From: Tritrichomonas musculus | Lineage: Eukaryota > Parabasalia > Tritrichomonadida > Tritrichomonadidae | DNA: 64,000 bases | Assembly: GCA_039105265.1 (NCBI GenBank) | Contig: JAPFFF010000021.1 | Span: 434,001-498,000, forward strand | Direction of reading: 5' to 3' | Shown: positions 19,212 to 31,100 of the stretch, piece by piece | Layout: each line of letters begins with the position of its first letter | How positions within the stretch are numbered: position 1 is the stretch's first letter | Made by a program: the position numbers and the translations under genes | The notes under the pieces: generated by a model | The model's input: the letters and a program-made list of their open reading frames with translations, nothing else | Databases searched by the model: none | Told to the model about the DNA's origin: nothing

Positions 19212-20423
19212 ATGGATAAAGTAAATGATTTTATACAAAACACCTACCAGAAAGATATAAATGAAGTTATGCTAATTCAATCACACTGTTCTGAAATATG
19301 TAATTCTTTAACCAAATTTCGAATGAAAAGCATTTCAACACTTGAATCAAAACTTTCTTTTCAAAACGATGATACTGTTCCTGGTGTTCCAGGGACTTTT
19401 CAGAATGCTACCGAAGCAGTTTCAAAATGTTTTTTAAAATATTCAAATCTTCTCGATAAAGAATTAATGAATTTATGGACAACACTATCAAGTCAATTTA
19501 TTCAGTTTGATGATGAACAGTTCAAAAGTCATCAAAATAAATTATCATCATCAGTTAACAAATTTAATCAATTGAAGTCTGAAGTTATTCGTATGTCAAG
19601 CAGCAAAGGCCAAATTCTTTCACGCTTCAATAAATATACATCAAAGATTGTGAATTCAGAATCAAAAGAGGAACTTGCTCAGTTTAAAGTGCAATTTGAC
19701 GAAATTGTGAAATCCCGAAATCCATTGGCAAAAAGAAGAAATGCAATAATAAAGGAATCACAAGAATGTCTTGATAATATTCGTCAAGAAAGCACAGCTA
19801 TATCGGATATTTTTACAGAATATAACACAAATGTCAAAAATTATTATCAAATGTTTTATGACTTTTTTATAGAAATGTCACAAAAGTTACATGATTTAAC
19901 AGAAGAATTTAAAGAACCTATAGAAATGATGGACTCAAAAATTGATTTTAAAAACTTCATTGATAAAAAAAAAATTGTTCGGGCTGACATTGGATTTGAG
20001 TTTATTAAATTTGATACAAGTTCTCCTGCTTTTGCTGGCTGCAAAACATGTCCAAAAGTAGAATTAACAGTAGATTTTCCTATTGGAATGGCTAAAGTTA
20101 TTAAAGATTATAATGCTGATGGAGAAAATGAAGCTTCTATTAGAAAAGGAAAAAATATATTACTAATTGAATTTCCTGAAAAAGATTGGTGTTATATCAT
20201 GAAACCTTTTATCTGGTCCACAGGATTCGTTCCAAGTGACTGTCTTCAGAGAATAGGAACAAAGTTTGGTTCGATCAAAGGAGGCAAATTGCCCCAAGAA
20301 TTTGGTGAAAGTGGTGATTTCGTAACTATAATAAACGAAGATGAATTCAATTATTTCCTCGAAAACTTGTATGGCCAACAAATTTCTGCTCCTAAAGAGA
20401 GTATCTCTTTAGTTTTTGTATAA
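19212..20423 (+). CDS. BAR-like coiled-coil protein with SH3 domain
   Basis: A 403-residue protein. Residues 1-250 are long amphipathic helices rich in Lys/Glu/Ser, in the style of BAR/F-BAR membrane-curving modules. Residues ~293-349 form an SH3 domain (AKVIKDYNADGENEASIRKGKNI...EKDWCYIM...TGFVPSDCL), with the conserved ALYDY-type strand, tryptophan and GxxPxxY/C region. A ~50-residue tail follows. By analogy with amphiphysin/PACSIN-type proteins it may link membrane curvature to actin or endocytosis. A shorter protein of the same architecture is encoded at 36309-37427. The stop reads TAAA. The BAR assignment is from helical character only; the SH3 is clearer. Confidence 0.7.
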   Translation: MDKVNDFIQNTYQKDINEVMLIQSHCSEICNSLTKFRMKSISTLESKLSFQNDDTVPGVPGTFQNATEAVSKCFLKYSNLLDKELMNLWTTLSSQFIQFDDEQFKSHQNKLSSSVNKFNQLKSEVIRMSSSKGQILSRFNKYTSKIVNSESKEELAQFKVQFDEIVKSRNPLAKRRNAIIKESQECLDNIRQESTAISDIFTEYNTNVKNYYQMFYDFFIEMSQKLHDLTEEFKEPIEMMDSKIDFKNFIDKKKIVRADIGFEFIKFDTSSPAFAGCKTCPKVELTVDFPIGMAKVIKDYNADGENEASIRKGKNILLIEFPEKDWCYIMKPFIWSTGFVPSDCLQRIGTKFGSIKGGKLPQEFGESGDFVTIINEDEFNYFLENLYGQQISAPKESISLVFV

Positions 20424-20613
20424 ACAAATTATTTGAAACAGTTGCAATATTTTTTTTTTTTTTGACATTAATATATTTATACTGCTAAAATATATTTTTT
20501 ACAGTAAAAATCAATAATTACTATAAAAATTAATTCTTATATCCAAGTTATTCATTTGGCGCCTTACTAAATAATGAACATATATTCTCTCAATTTTTTT
20601 CAAATAGAAGTTA

Positions 20614-21633
20614 ATGAATTATAGAGCTATCCAAAGAGAGCATCCAAAATATAATATCGAAACAGTTTCTAAGGTATACGCAAATGTCAATAAAGAAAAA
20701 GGTCCTGAATGGTATGATTCTGAACATTGGGAAATTCCAGCTGGCAAACCAGACGAATATGAAATAGAATCTTGGATCGGATCAGGCAAATATTCTGATG
20801 TTTTTATTGGCTACAAAGGCAACCAAAAAGTTGCACTTAAAGTTTTAAAACCAGTGCGGCCACAAAAATATAATCGTGAAGCAAAAATATTATGTGATTT
20901 GAAAGGAGGTACTAACATTATTCAACTTATAGAAATTGTGCAAAATCCAATTAATCATCAATATACAATAATTTCTGAGTACATTAAGAATGTTGAATAT
21001 ACAAAATTATATCGCAATTTTAAAGATAATGACTGTCGATACTACTTATTCCAACTGATGCGCGCTTTACAATTTTCGCATTCTCAAGGAATTATGCATC
21101 GCGATGTCAAACCACAAAATATCATGTACGACTCTGAGTCAAAGAAATTGCGATTAATAGATTGGGGCCTTGCAGAATTTTATATCCCCAAAAATCGTTA
21201 TAATATTCATGTTGCTTCCAGGCATTTTAAAGCAATCGAACTTCTTGTTGATTACCAATGTTATGACTATTCGGTTGATATCTGGGGATTTGGGGTAACA
21301 ATGGCAAGCATAATATCAGATAGGATTCCATTTTTCCATGGAAGTGATGATTTTGATATGGTTGCAAAAATTTGCCAAGTTTTGGGGAAAAATGATTTAA
21401 ATGCTTATTTGAATAAGTATGGAATCGATATTCCGGATGAAATGAAAAAAAAAATACCTAAATCACCAAAAGAAAGACGTGATTTGACTAATTACTTCCA
21501 AAACCCAGAACTATCTTCCCCCGAAGCAATAGATCTCATTAATCGATGCTTACGTTATGATCACATGGAAAGAATTACAGCTGATGAAGCACTCATGCAT
21601 CCATATTTTGATCCAGTTCGAAATATGAAATAA
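20614..21633 (+). CDS. CSNK2A: Casein kinase 2 catalytic subunit alpha
   Basis: A 339-residue kinase with the hallmarks of CK2 alpha. These are an N-terminal segment (RAIQREHPKYNIETVSKVYANVN) that in CK2 packs on the activation loop, glycine loop GSGKYSDVF, catalytic loop HRDVKPQN near residue 162, the diagnostic DWG in place of DFG near 182, and ASRHFKAIELLVDYQCYDYS after it. Length agrees with the family (about 330-390). The basic cluster after the VAIK lysine (KPVRPQKYNRE) is less lysine-rich than the usual KKKKIKREI, so substrate or heparin affinity might differ. CK2 is a constitutively active acidophilic Ser/Thr kinase; no beta subunit is in the window. The stop reads TAAA. Confidence 0.95.
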   Translation: MNYRAIQREHPKYNIETVSKVYANVNKEKGPEWYDSEHWEIPAGKPDEYEIESWIGSGKYSDVFIGYKGNQKVALKVLKPVRPQKYNREAKILCDLKGGTNIIQLIEIVQNPINHQYTIISEYIKNVEYTKLYRNFKDNDCRYYLFQLMRALQFSHSQGIMHRDVKPQNIMYDSESKKLRLIDWGLAEFYIPKNRYNIHVASRHFKAIELLVDYQCYDYSVDIWGFGVTMASIISDRIPFFHGSDDFDMVAKICQVLGKNDLNAYLNKYGIDIPDEMKKKIPKSPKERRDLTNYFQNPELSSPEAIDLINRCLRYDHMERITADEALMHPYFDPVRNMK

Positions 21634-21867
21634 AAAGAACTCATAAAAAAATAGGAGATTTTTGATTCAAAAACAATTTACTTAAATAAAATGTTATGTA
21701 TTTTTTAACAATCAATATGATCTTTTACTTTTCATAAAAATCCGTTTACAATATTTGATTCAATTCTCAATTTTTTTGAATAAATTACAATTTATTTCGT
21801 ACGTTTAGATTAGATTTCGGAAATTAAATATCCATTGTATCTTTCAATATTAGTCAATTAACACATA

Positions 21868-24159
21868 ATGGATGATTGCTGTCTTACTGTACCATATAAT
21901 ATTATACATATACGCCCCGGTGAGTTACCAATCGTCTACAAGCGTTGCGAAGAACTTGGACATGGTGGATTTGCAAAAGTGTTTAGGGCTGTCAATAAGA
22001 ATACTGGCGAAGAAGTTGCAATCAAAGTAACATCGCGCGAAAAATTAAAAAAACCTAAAGCAGAACAAAAACATAAATCTGAAGTTGCAATTCAAATGTC
22101 GCTTCATCATCCTAATATTGTAAAGGCGTATGATTTTTTTACTGATCAATTTTTCACTTATCTTGTTCTTGAATTATGTCCAGGGGGCTCCCTTAAAAGC
22201 TTAGTCCGCCAGAAAAAACAACTTCCAGAAATTGAAACAATTAAGTACCTTATTGATATTTTGAATGGCCTTTGTTATCTTCATGATAATAGGATTATTC
22301 ATAGAGATCTAAAACTTGATAATTTTTTAATTGACAAAGAAGGAAACGTCAAAATAGCTGATTTTGGATTGAGTACTAAACTGAGCTATGATGATGAAAG
22401 GAAACATTCTGTTTGCGGAACTCCAAATTACATAAGCCCAGAACTACTTCTTGATGCAAAGAAAGGAATTAGCTATGAAGTAGATATTTGGGCTGTAGGT
22501 GTTGCTACATATGGAATGCTGACTGGTGTATTGCCTTTTCAAACAAAGCATACTAAAGACACATATGAGCGAATAAAAAGATGCAGTTACTCTTTCCCAC
22601 CTAACTGCGACTTAACACCAGGGGCAAAATCATTTATTCAATCAGTTCTTCAACTTGATCCAGAGATGAGGCCAACTGCTCTAGAGCTTCAATATTGCCA
22701 TTGGATTCAATCAAGAAAAATGCAAGCTAAAAGGCTAGCTCTAAATAATAATAATTCAATTTCTACATCTGTTTTGCCATCAACTACATTAAATTCATTA
22801 AAGCCAAGAGACGCCTTACCTTTTAAAAGAGATGAACTACGTTCTGTATCAAGATCAGGATCAATTAAACCACTTTCACAGAACCAAAATTCTTCATTCA
22901 AATCATCCAATATTAATAATTCATCTTTCAAATCATCAAACCTCAATTCCTCAATTAAACAATCAACAACAAATATTTCGACAAACAGACCAGTTAAAAT
23001 CAATTTCGCTTCAAATTTACAAAATAAAAAGACTGCCCCTAAGATCCCAAATCCTATTATTTCAAAACAACAGGCAGAATTAGATAAAATCAAGCAAGCT
23101 ATAGCTACCACCCGTCTAAATAATGAATTGCTGAAACAAGATCTTCTTGGAAGAAGTAAAAACAATGAAAATGCTGAATCAAATATTTCACAAAAGAACA
23201 CATCGAAAGATACTATAAAGCCGCCAGTTTCTCAAAATCAAAATCAAGTTAAGCAATCATCAATTGCTACAACAAAGAAGACAGAAATTTATTATGTATT
23301 TGATTCAAAGAAGCCTCTGACTGAGAATAACAACACAGGAACTCGTGCTTCATCAAATCAGAAGGATAGGTCAATAAATGAAGTTCAGGTTACAGAATCA
23401 GAAATCAAAATCAATAATACTGGTGAAGATAAAAGCGCCCTTAGAACTCAAAATCCTCTAACCGAGAGAAATGCTATAAATATCACAAAAGACAACAATA
23501 AATCTATAGACATCAACAAATCCATTGAAATCCAAAAAGTTAAAGATAAGAAGACGTCACACCATCTTAAAGAGAAAAGAGAATTACCAGAAAAAATTCA
23601 GATGCCGAAATATATGGTTTCTCGATTTTGTGATCATAATGGACTTGGATACCTTCTTATGAATGGTTGCGTTGGTGCATGCTTTAAAGATGGAACAAGA
23701 ATGATATTAGATCCTCATCAAACATTTATTCAATACTGGGAAACTTATCAAGATCCTGATCCTAAAATACTAGATCCTAATGGATCTATCGAGACAAAGA
23801 AAATATCAATATTGAAAAAGTTTTCTTCATCTCTTAAAAAATCATCTTCTATGTTTGAAATACCAAATGAAATTTTTGACAGAAATGAGCCTATGCTTCA
23901 CGTGAAGTATTGGATGAGAACAAAAGACGTTACTTTATTTAGAATGAATAACAGGAATATTCAATTAAATTTTGTTGACAGACGAAAGCTTATTATATTT
24001 TGGAACATTCGTAAATTAATGAGTGTATCAACAATTTACGATTATGGTGAATTACATAAGCTTCACGATGTTTCCAAGCGTCCTGACGGAGATGATGAAA
24101 AATGGCGGTTAGAAATGGCAAAACAACTTCTTTCTATCATGAGTAGAGGAAATGCATAA
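21868..24159 (+). CDS. PLK: Polo-like kinase
   Basis: A 763-residue kinase with polo architecture. The kinase domain is at about residues 24-280: GHGGFAKVF, VAIKVT, HRDLKLDN near 144, DFG near 164, CGTPNYISPE. A long Ser/Asn/Lys-rich linker (290-570) with no recognised domain follows. The C-terminal polo-box region starts near residue 578: YMVSRFCDHNGLGYLLMNGCVGACFKDGTRMIL is a clear first polo box, and VKYWMRTKDVTLFRMNNRNIQLNFVDRRKLIIF near 676 is the second. The two-box pattern favours PLK1-like over PLK4. It is expected to act in mitosis and in basal-body/centrosome duplication. The linker of ~290 residues is longer than in most PLK1 proteins. Confidence 0.93.
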   Translation: MDDCCLTVPYNIIHIRPGELPIVYKRCEELGHGGFAKVFRAVNKNTGEEVAIKVTSREKLKKPKAEQKHKSEVAIQMSLHHPNIVKAYDFFTDQFFTYLVLELCPGGSLKSLVRQKKQLPEIETIKYLIDILNGLCYLHDNRIIHRDLKLDNFLIDKEGNVKIADFGLSTKLSYDDERKHSVCGTPNYISPELLLDAKKGISYEVDIWAVGVATYGMLTGVLPFQTKHTKDTYERIKRCSYSFPPNCDLTPGAKSFIQSVLQLDPEMRPTALELQYCHWIQSRKMQAKRLALNNNNSISTSVLPSTTLNSLKPRDALPFKRDELRSVSRSGSIKPLSQNQNSSFKSSNINNSSFKSSNLNSSIKQSTTNISTNRPVKINFASNLQNKKTAPKIPNPIISKQQAELDKIKQAIATTRLNNELLKQDLLGRSKNNENAESNISQKNTSKDTIKPPVSQNQNQVKQSSIATTKKTEIYYVFDSKKPLTENNNTGTRASSNQKDRSINEVQVTESEIKINNTGEDKSALRTQNPLTERNAINITKDNNKSIDINKSIEIQKVKDKKTSHHLKEKRELPEKIQMPKYMVSRFCDHNGLGYLLMNGCVGACFKDGTRMILDPHQTFIQYWETYQDPDPKILDPNGSIETKKISILKKFSSSLKKSSSMFEIPNEIFDRNEPMLHVKYWMRTKDVTLFRMNNRNIQLNFVDRRKLIIFWNIRKLMSVSTIYDYGELHKLHDVSKRPDGDDEKWRLEMAKQLLSIMSRGNA

Positions 24160-25106
24160 TCATTGCCTCAATTAGATTGTTTTAAAATATAATCTCGTTG
24201 ATATGAATTTTTATTGTTTTGTTTTTAATTCAAAACTTTTTGCTTTATAGATTTATTTTCAAGCTACTAGGCTTATGAAAATAGAAAAGGAGCTTTCAAA
24301 AGTTGAGATTCTTCATTCGCTTTTTTAGATAAATGCAATTTAATATTTTTATTCAAATTTGTTTTTCTCAAAACGTGATAAAACGCAAAAGTTTCAAAAA
24401 AACGTATTTTAAATAATTCAGCTATTTTTATACAAATATGCTATTTATATGAATTACAAATTTGTTATTATATAAATGTGATATTTTTAATATTATATTT
24501 AAGATAAAAATCTAATTTTTAAAATTTTTTTGTAAGATAATGGTATTTTTAAAATGATCGTCATGCTCTCAATTTTATTTTCTTTATTCGCCTTCGATAC
24601 TTAATCATTTTATGGTGCTTTAATTTATTCATAGGAGATAAAACAAATATGTGAAAATCTGACCAATTGACACATAAGATCTTGGATGATTATTTTCTAT
24701 GAATTTCATAACTTTTTGAATGCTTTCATTGAATTGCATTAATTTTTTTAAACATTTTGAAATTAACATTTATTGATTATAAATTAAATAAAATAATTAT
24801 TCATATATTACTTATTAGTTAAAACTCTTTATTTTTGTTTTTCATTAATTTTTATTTGAGAAAAATGTAGATAATGTCGAAAATTGCAATGTTTAGCAAT
24901 TATCTTTGGAACATATGCTAAAAATTTTAATTTTTTTACTGTATTAATTTTTATATATGATGTGTAATAACATATATAACTCGCTAACATTTTTGAAGAA
25001 AATAGTTTGGTTTTATTACGTTTTTTTCTCAGATTTTTTTCATAAACTTTTATAGGAACGACCAAAATTAAAGTGAAAATGCATAAACGTTCTCCGAGAG
25101 TATTAA
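24160..25106. other. AT-rich intergenic region
   Basis: No gene; the one 78-codon frame on the minus strand is low-complexity and overlaps the upstream region of the Sel1 gene. No structured repeat seen. Confidence 0.5.
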
Positions 25107-28100
25107 ATGAAGAAAAATAAAGATTTTGAAATTGAACCTATTTATCTCCCAAGCTCAAGCTTAGATATAGAACTAGCGAAAGACAAATGGTTTGATATTG
25201 AATTTTATAGTAATTTTAAAGTCTCATGTGTGTTCACTTCTGCTGATAGTTCCGATATCTCCTCTTCCTTTGCTGATACACATTTCGAGCCTCTTATTAC
25301 ATTTACTTTTCATACACAAGAAGAATCTTCTTCCAAAGAAGAAAAAGTTTCCAATAATGATAATACTCCATCAATAAATAATTATTTTTGTTTTTGCTCG
25401 CAAGAAACTTTAGCGATAATTCAATTCAAAAAAGATCAAAAAACTCTAAATACTCTCCTCAACTCAATGTCACACGCATTTCTTCTTCCAACGACACCAA
25501 TAGATTCAAAAGAATTTATTTCGAATACGGATGATCAATCCAATATTTATCCATTCAATTTAGTAAGTCACGAAGACCCATTAACAGAACTCAATCATTT
25601 CTATGAATTTTATTCTAGAAAAATTAATTTTAATTCAGATATTAACCATAAGGCGCTTAAATTAGATTCAGATAAGTTTTCATTATTTTCTTTTTTATCA
25701 ATTTCATTAAAGCCAGCTCTTCTTTTTCTGATAAGGAGAAACTATTTTCCTCTAATGTGGTTCATCGATCAATCATTTTCCACTCATTCTTTATTCTCGA
25801 CTGAAAATTTCGATAAAAACGAATTTACATTCAATGATTTTATCTTTTTACGAGATATATTATTTTTTGACGAATCTCAAGAATCACTTTATATACATAA
25901 AGATACAGGCTCACTTTTCTCTATTAAGACATACAAAAATGCCGAGCTATTTAATTTTGAGAAAGAGGTTTTTTATTCAAGTCGCAGTAGATTCATTAGG
26001 CCATGCTATGGATTTATTGCTGGCGATGGTACTGAAAATAAAGGATCACTTATTCTAGAGTTTATGAGTGATGGGAAAGCAACAGATGTTTTGAAAAATG
26101 AAGGTCTTGAAGCCATCATGAAATCAAAAATTATTACTGAGGTTATACTTGGAATCGATACGTTAAACGCGAATGGTTATGTTGTTACATCATTTGACAA
26201 AGATTTTGTATATTTTGATTGCAATGTTTCTGCTTATATTTCCGATTTACGTTCAGTTAAACTATTTGATGACACAATTGATACTAAAACATTTATGAAT
26301 CAAACAAAATTATTTGCAAATTTTATTAAAGATGTAGGTGGGCCTGATTTTCCACAATTTGAATACGGACCAATTATTCATCTCTATGAGGCATGCATGA
26401 CTGGCTCGCATGATGAAAATCCTACTATTTTTTCAATGGTAAATTGCCTTAAAAAGCGAAGATTATTTTTTTCTTGGCCAATGAAAGATTTGATATATGA
26501 TGCGCTAAAAGAATTATTTGAGCAGCAAGTAATTAACTATCGTAAAGATATTGAAATTATACATAAAAGAGCGACTTCAAGCACAAACAAAGATCCTGAT
26601 GCTGAATTAATAATAGAGCTAACTTTTTTCACAACAAAAATATCGTCACCACAAAAAGCACTTGATTATTTAGCAAATGAACCATTCTCGGAGAGATGCC
26701 AGCCAATCACTTATAACATTGCTTTATATTTTGAATTGATGAAGATCCCCGAATTCATTTCTTTAATCTCAACACTTGCTTCTAAAGGCCATGTTTTATC
26801 ACAAGCATATCTCGGTGTCCTTTATTACAGAGGGAAACATCCGAATCTTCTTGACATGAACAGATCCTTTGAATGGTTAAATGTTGCTTCTGATAACAAT
26901 TCGCCAGAAGGACTCTTTATATTGGGATGCTTATATGAAGAAGGAACTTTTGTTGAAAGAGATATAAACAAAGCTCTCAAATATTATATGAAGTCATCTG
27001 ATATGTTTTTTCACAGAGCAAATTATCGAATTGGGAGGCTATTTTATTATGGACTTGGAGTTCCTCAAGACGATGAAATGGCTTACATGTATCTTTCAAT
27101 GGCTTCTTTAGCCAACATTATTGAAGCAAATAGTTATCTCGCCAAAATAATAATGAGAAATCAATATGATTTTACGCTTAATTTACAATTAAATGCATCT
27201 CAAAACAATAACCAAAAAGATACTAAAAATGCCAAAAATAACAATAATAATATCCCTAATCCTCCATCATCTGCTGCTATAGAAAAAAATATTAAAACCA
27301 AGAAGATGATTTTCAATCTACTATTTCCTGCTTATAATGTTGGTGTTGTTAGAGCTCAAAGAATTCTTCACAAATTTCTCACAAAAGATTCGATTCCAAT
27401 TGACAAACAGGACTTTTCTTTCCTAAAAAAAGCTGTTACGAGCAATGATGTTTATTCAATTAAAAAGTATGCAGACATGATAATTAATGATGAGAATGAA
27501 GCTTATAAATTATATAAGACAGCAGCTGAATTTGGAGAAAAAGCTTCGCAATATCATGTTGGCATTCATCTTATTGAGCAAGGAGATATTGATACGGGTC
27601 TTCTTTATATCCGTGAATCAGTTCGCCTTTGCCATCCAGAAGCCCAATATTATTTAGGTAAACAATATCTTCTTGGAAGGCCTAAAGGAGTAGTTGATCA
27701 AAATATAATCAAAGGAGTTGGTTTGATTCAAATGGCCATGAATCAAAATTATTCTCTTGCTTTTGAAAAAATAGGAGAACTTTTCTTAGACAATAATTTT
27801 TTAATGGCTGATTATATTCAAGCTTTTTATTATTTAAACTTTGCCTATCGTTTCACTACGCCAACAGCTCCATATTTCCTTGGAATCATTCTTGAAGAAG
27901 GACTTGGATGCAAGCCTGACCATGAAATGGCTGCCAAAATGTACAAAAAATGCCTTAGAAATTCACCACGCGCCATCATTCGTTACTTGTCAATGATTCG
28001 TAATGGAAAAGGGTTCCCCAAGAAAAATCCAACTGAAGCCATTGATCAAATGAAGAAAATAATAAACACGACACAACGAACAATTCCACGAATCAACAGC

Positions 28101-31100
28101 GAATACTTGCGATATGTTGGCGAAGGATATTGTGGAGTTGAACTTAATTACACGGATTCATTCCTACAAACAACAACAAAATCAGTAACAACAACAAAGC
28201 CTAAAAAGCAAAATAAAAAGAATCCTTTAATTGGATCGCCTCCACATATTATATATAATAATGTTTTAAAACTTCCATTAGTCCAGCCTTCTGAATTAAT
28301 ATCAAAAGTCATTCAAATGCCAGATGTTTATGATGATGGAGACATGCAAGGTCTTTTTATTCAAGGAAGAATGATCGAAATGGGAGACTCTCAACGTGGA
28401 ATTAACGGTGATCCAAAAAGAGCCTTTAAAATATATAAAAAATGCGCAATTGAAGGAAATAACGTCAATGCAATGTATGAAATTGGTCGTTGTTATGAAC
28501 GTGGTGATTGCGTCAATAAAGACTTAGAAGCAGCTTTTCGTTGGTATCTTACATGTATCAATGAAACTAATTATGAAAATGGAATCTATGATGATGGATC
28601 TGAATATGATGATAATTATTATTATTTCTATGATGAAGAAGAAAACAATTATATTTATAATTTTGATCCCAATGAGAATGAAAAAGAAGGTGAAGAAGAA
28701 AATAAAAAGAAAGAACCACTTAAAAGTTGCCAGGTTGAAGCTTGTTTTAGAGTTGGTGCAATGCTACATAGAGGAATTGGTGTTAAAAAGAAAAACATTA
28801 ATGAAGCTAAGAAATTCTTACTTAAAGCAGCTGAATATAAGCACACTGATGCACAAGCTGAACTTGGCTATCTTTTCTACGATATTGGTGATACAAAAAA
28901 TAGTGTTAAATATTGTTCTCTCGCTGCTGATGGTGGAAATCCATTTGCACAAATATTATTAACACAACTGTGCCATGATAATTTGATTCCCGATAAGGAC
29001 GGAAAACAATATTTATCATGTTTTCAAAAAGCTGAACAAAAAGGTGTTATTGAAGCACAATTTGTAATGGGAAAGTTTTATGAAGATGAATCGAATGACA
29101 TGAATCGTGCCTTCCATTGGTATGCAAAAGCTGCTCAAAGAGGATTTAAAGAAGCTGAATATAAAATTGCTCAAATGCATCTTGAAGGTTTAATTGATAA
29201 TCGAAAAGATTCGGTTGAGGCATTAAAATGGTTCAAACGAGCTTCAAGAGTTAAAGAGAAAGAAAGAAAATGTAAATCTTCAATTCATCCATTTGATGTT
29301 AAAGTTTCAATTGACGAAGGTATGTACCTTGATTTAAATGCCGATCAAATGTCAACTTCCAATTCTAATTCAAATAATAATAAGATGGCTAAGAAAATAA
29401 TTACCAAAAACAACATAAACTCATTTATTAATACATTTATAAGCGAGAAAAAGAAGCGCCATGAAAGGTATAAACTTGTTGTTGATGAAAGTGAAGAAGA
29501 AGATTTAGATCAAATTTATGTGAATGATTACATATCGCATTATTATGACTATTTATACCAAAAAGATAAATATTTTAATTTCAAATCTTACTTGAAACGA
29601 AATGAAATCAAAATTCGTCATAAATATCCAGATGGTGATGATCCTATATACTCTGGTCCTAAACAACTTACTGTTAGCCAGAGAAGCAGTATTTATGCAA
29701 GTCAAAATTTCACACGCTACACAGATCCTAATTTAATAACATCAGAAGTTCCGAGTCAATCATCATGCTTCCTGGCATCTTCATCGACATCAACCCTGTC
29801 GATGCTAAATGCAGCACGAATATATAATCGTGGAGGACCAGGTGTTGAAATCAACAAAAGAAAAGCTGCCAAGTGGTTCAGATATGCAGCAGAGTATGGA
29901 AATTCATCCGGAATGTATTCATATGCCTCACTTTTGGACAAAGATTTCTTACCTGTTCAATATCAAAGTAATCCAGTGTTATCTGAACGAGAAAAAGAGT
30001 CATTATTAGAATGGTTCTCAATGGCAGCCAAACGAGGAGAAACTAAAGCATTTGGCAAGATAATGCATATGTATGCATGTGGAATGCATCGAAAGAAGAT
30101 AGAAACGCCTATTCGAAAACTTCAAGAAATGATCGATAAAAATGGTGATGTAAATGCAATGATTGATTTAGGAGACATTTTTTATTATGGAAATCCAGGA
30201 GGTAATCAAAGTAATGTAACTGGCCAAATCAGAGAAGTTGCCAGAGCTATTGATCTATATCAACGAGCTGCTGAAAAAGGGAACGATATTGCGCAATATA
30301 AATTAGCTGTTATTTATGAAGCTGCTGATAAAAGCAAAGCCGCATCTTTGTTTGAGAAAAGTGCTGAAAATGGTAATTTAGCAAGTATGGTCTTTATAGC
30401 GGACATTTACAACAAAAATAAACAATACACAGAAGCACTTAAATGGTATGAACGTTGCAGTCGTGCAGGGTTGACACATGCCAAACTTGTCATTGGAAGA
30501 ATGTATGCTGAAGGTCAAGGTACTTCTGTTGACAAGAAAAAGGCTGAAGTGTACTTTAAAGAAGCTTCTGAATGTGGAAGTGCTGAAGGAATGTTCGAAT
30601 GTGCCAAACTTCTGGTTGAAGATCAGCAACCAAACTTTAAGAAAATTATGTCACTTTTGTTCACTTCTGCTGACGGTGGTTGTGGAGAAGCCATGAATAT
30701 GCTTGGTTTAATGTATAGAGAAGGTCTTGGTGTAATTCCAGATGAACTTCGTGCTAAAGTTTGGTTTACTAGAGGTTCTGATCGAGGTTGTAATCAAGCA
30801 ACATTAAATCTAGCCAAAATGAATTATGAAGGACTTCATCAATCATCATCTTCTTCGAAATCAGGAAATAAGGATAGAGATATACCAGCAGCAATTGAAC
30901 TTTTTAATAAGGCTTCTAAGAAAGGAAGCATTGTAGCTAAACTTTATTTGGCAAAAATTATTAAAAGTGGAGAAGGATGCCAAAAAGATGAAGTTAAGGC
31001 TGGTGAGTTGTATATGGAAGCTGCTAAAATGGAAGGAATGGAAATGACTGACGCCGGACTTGAAGATTTAAGATTGGCTGCTGATTGTAAAAATCCTGCT

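Noticed and set aside
22707-23201. 164-codon minus-strand frame inside the Polo-like kinase linker
   Set aside because: Antisense of low-complexity Ser/Asn/Lys coding sequence; no motif.
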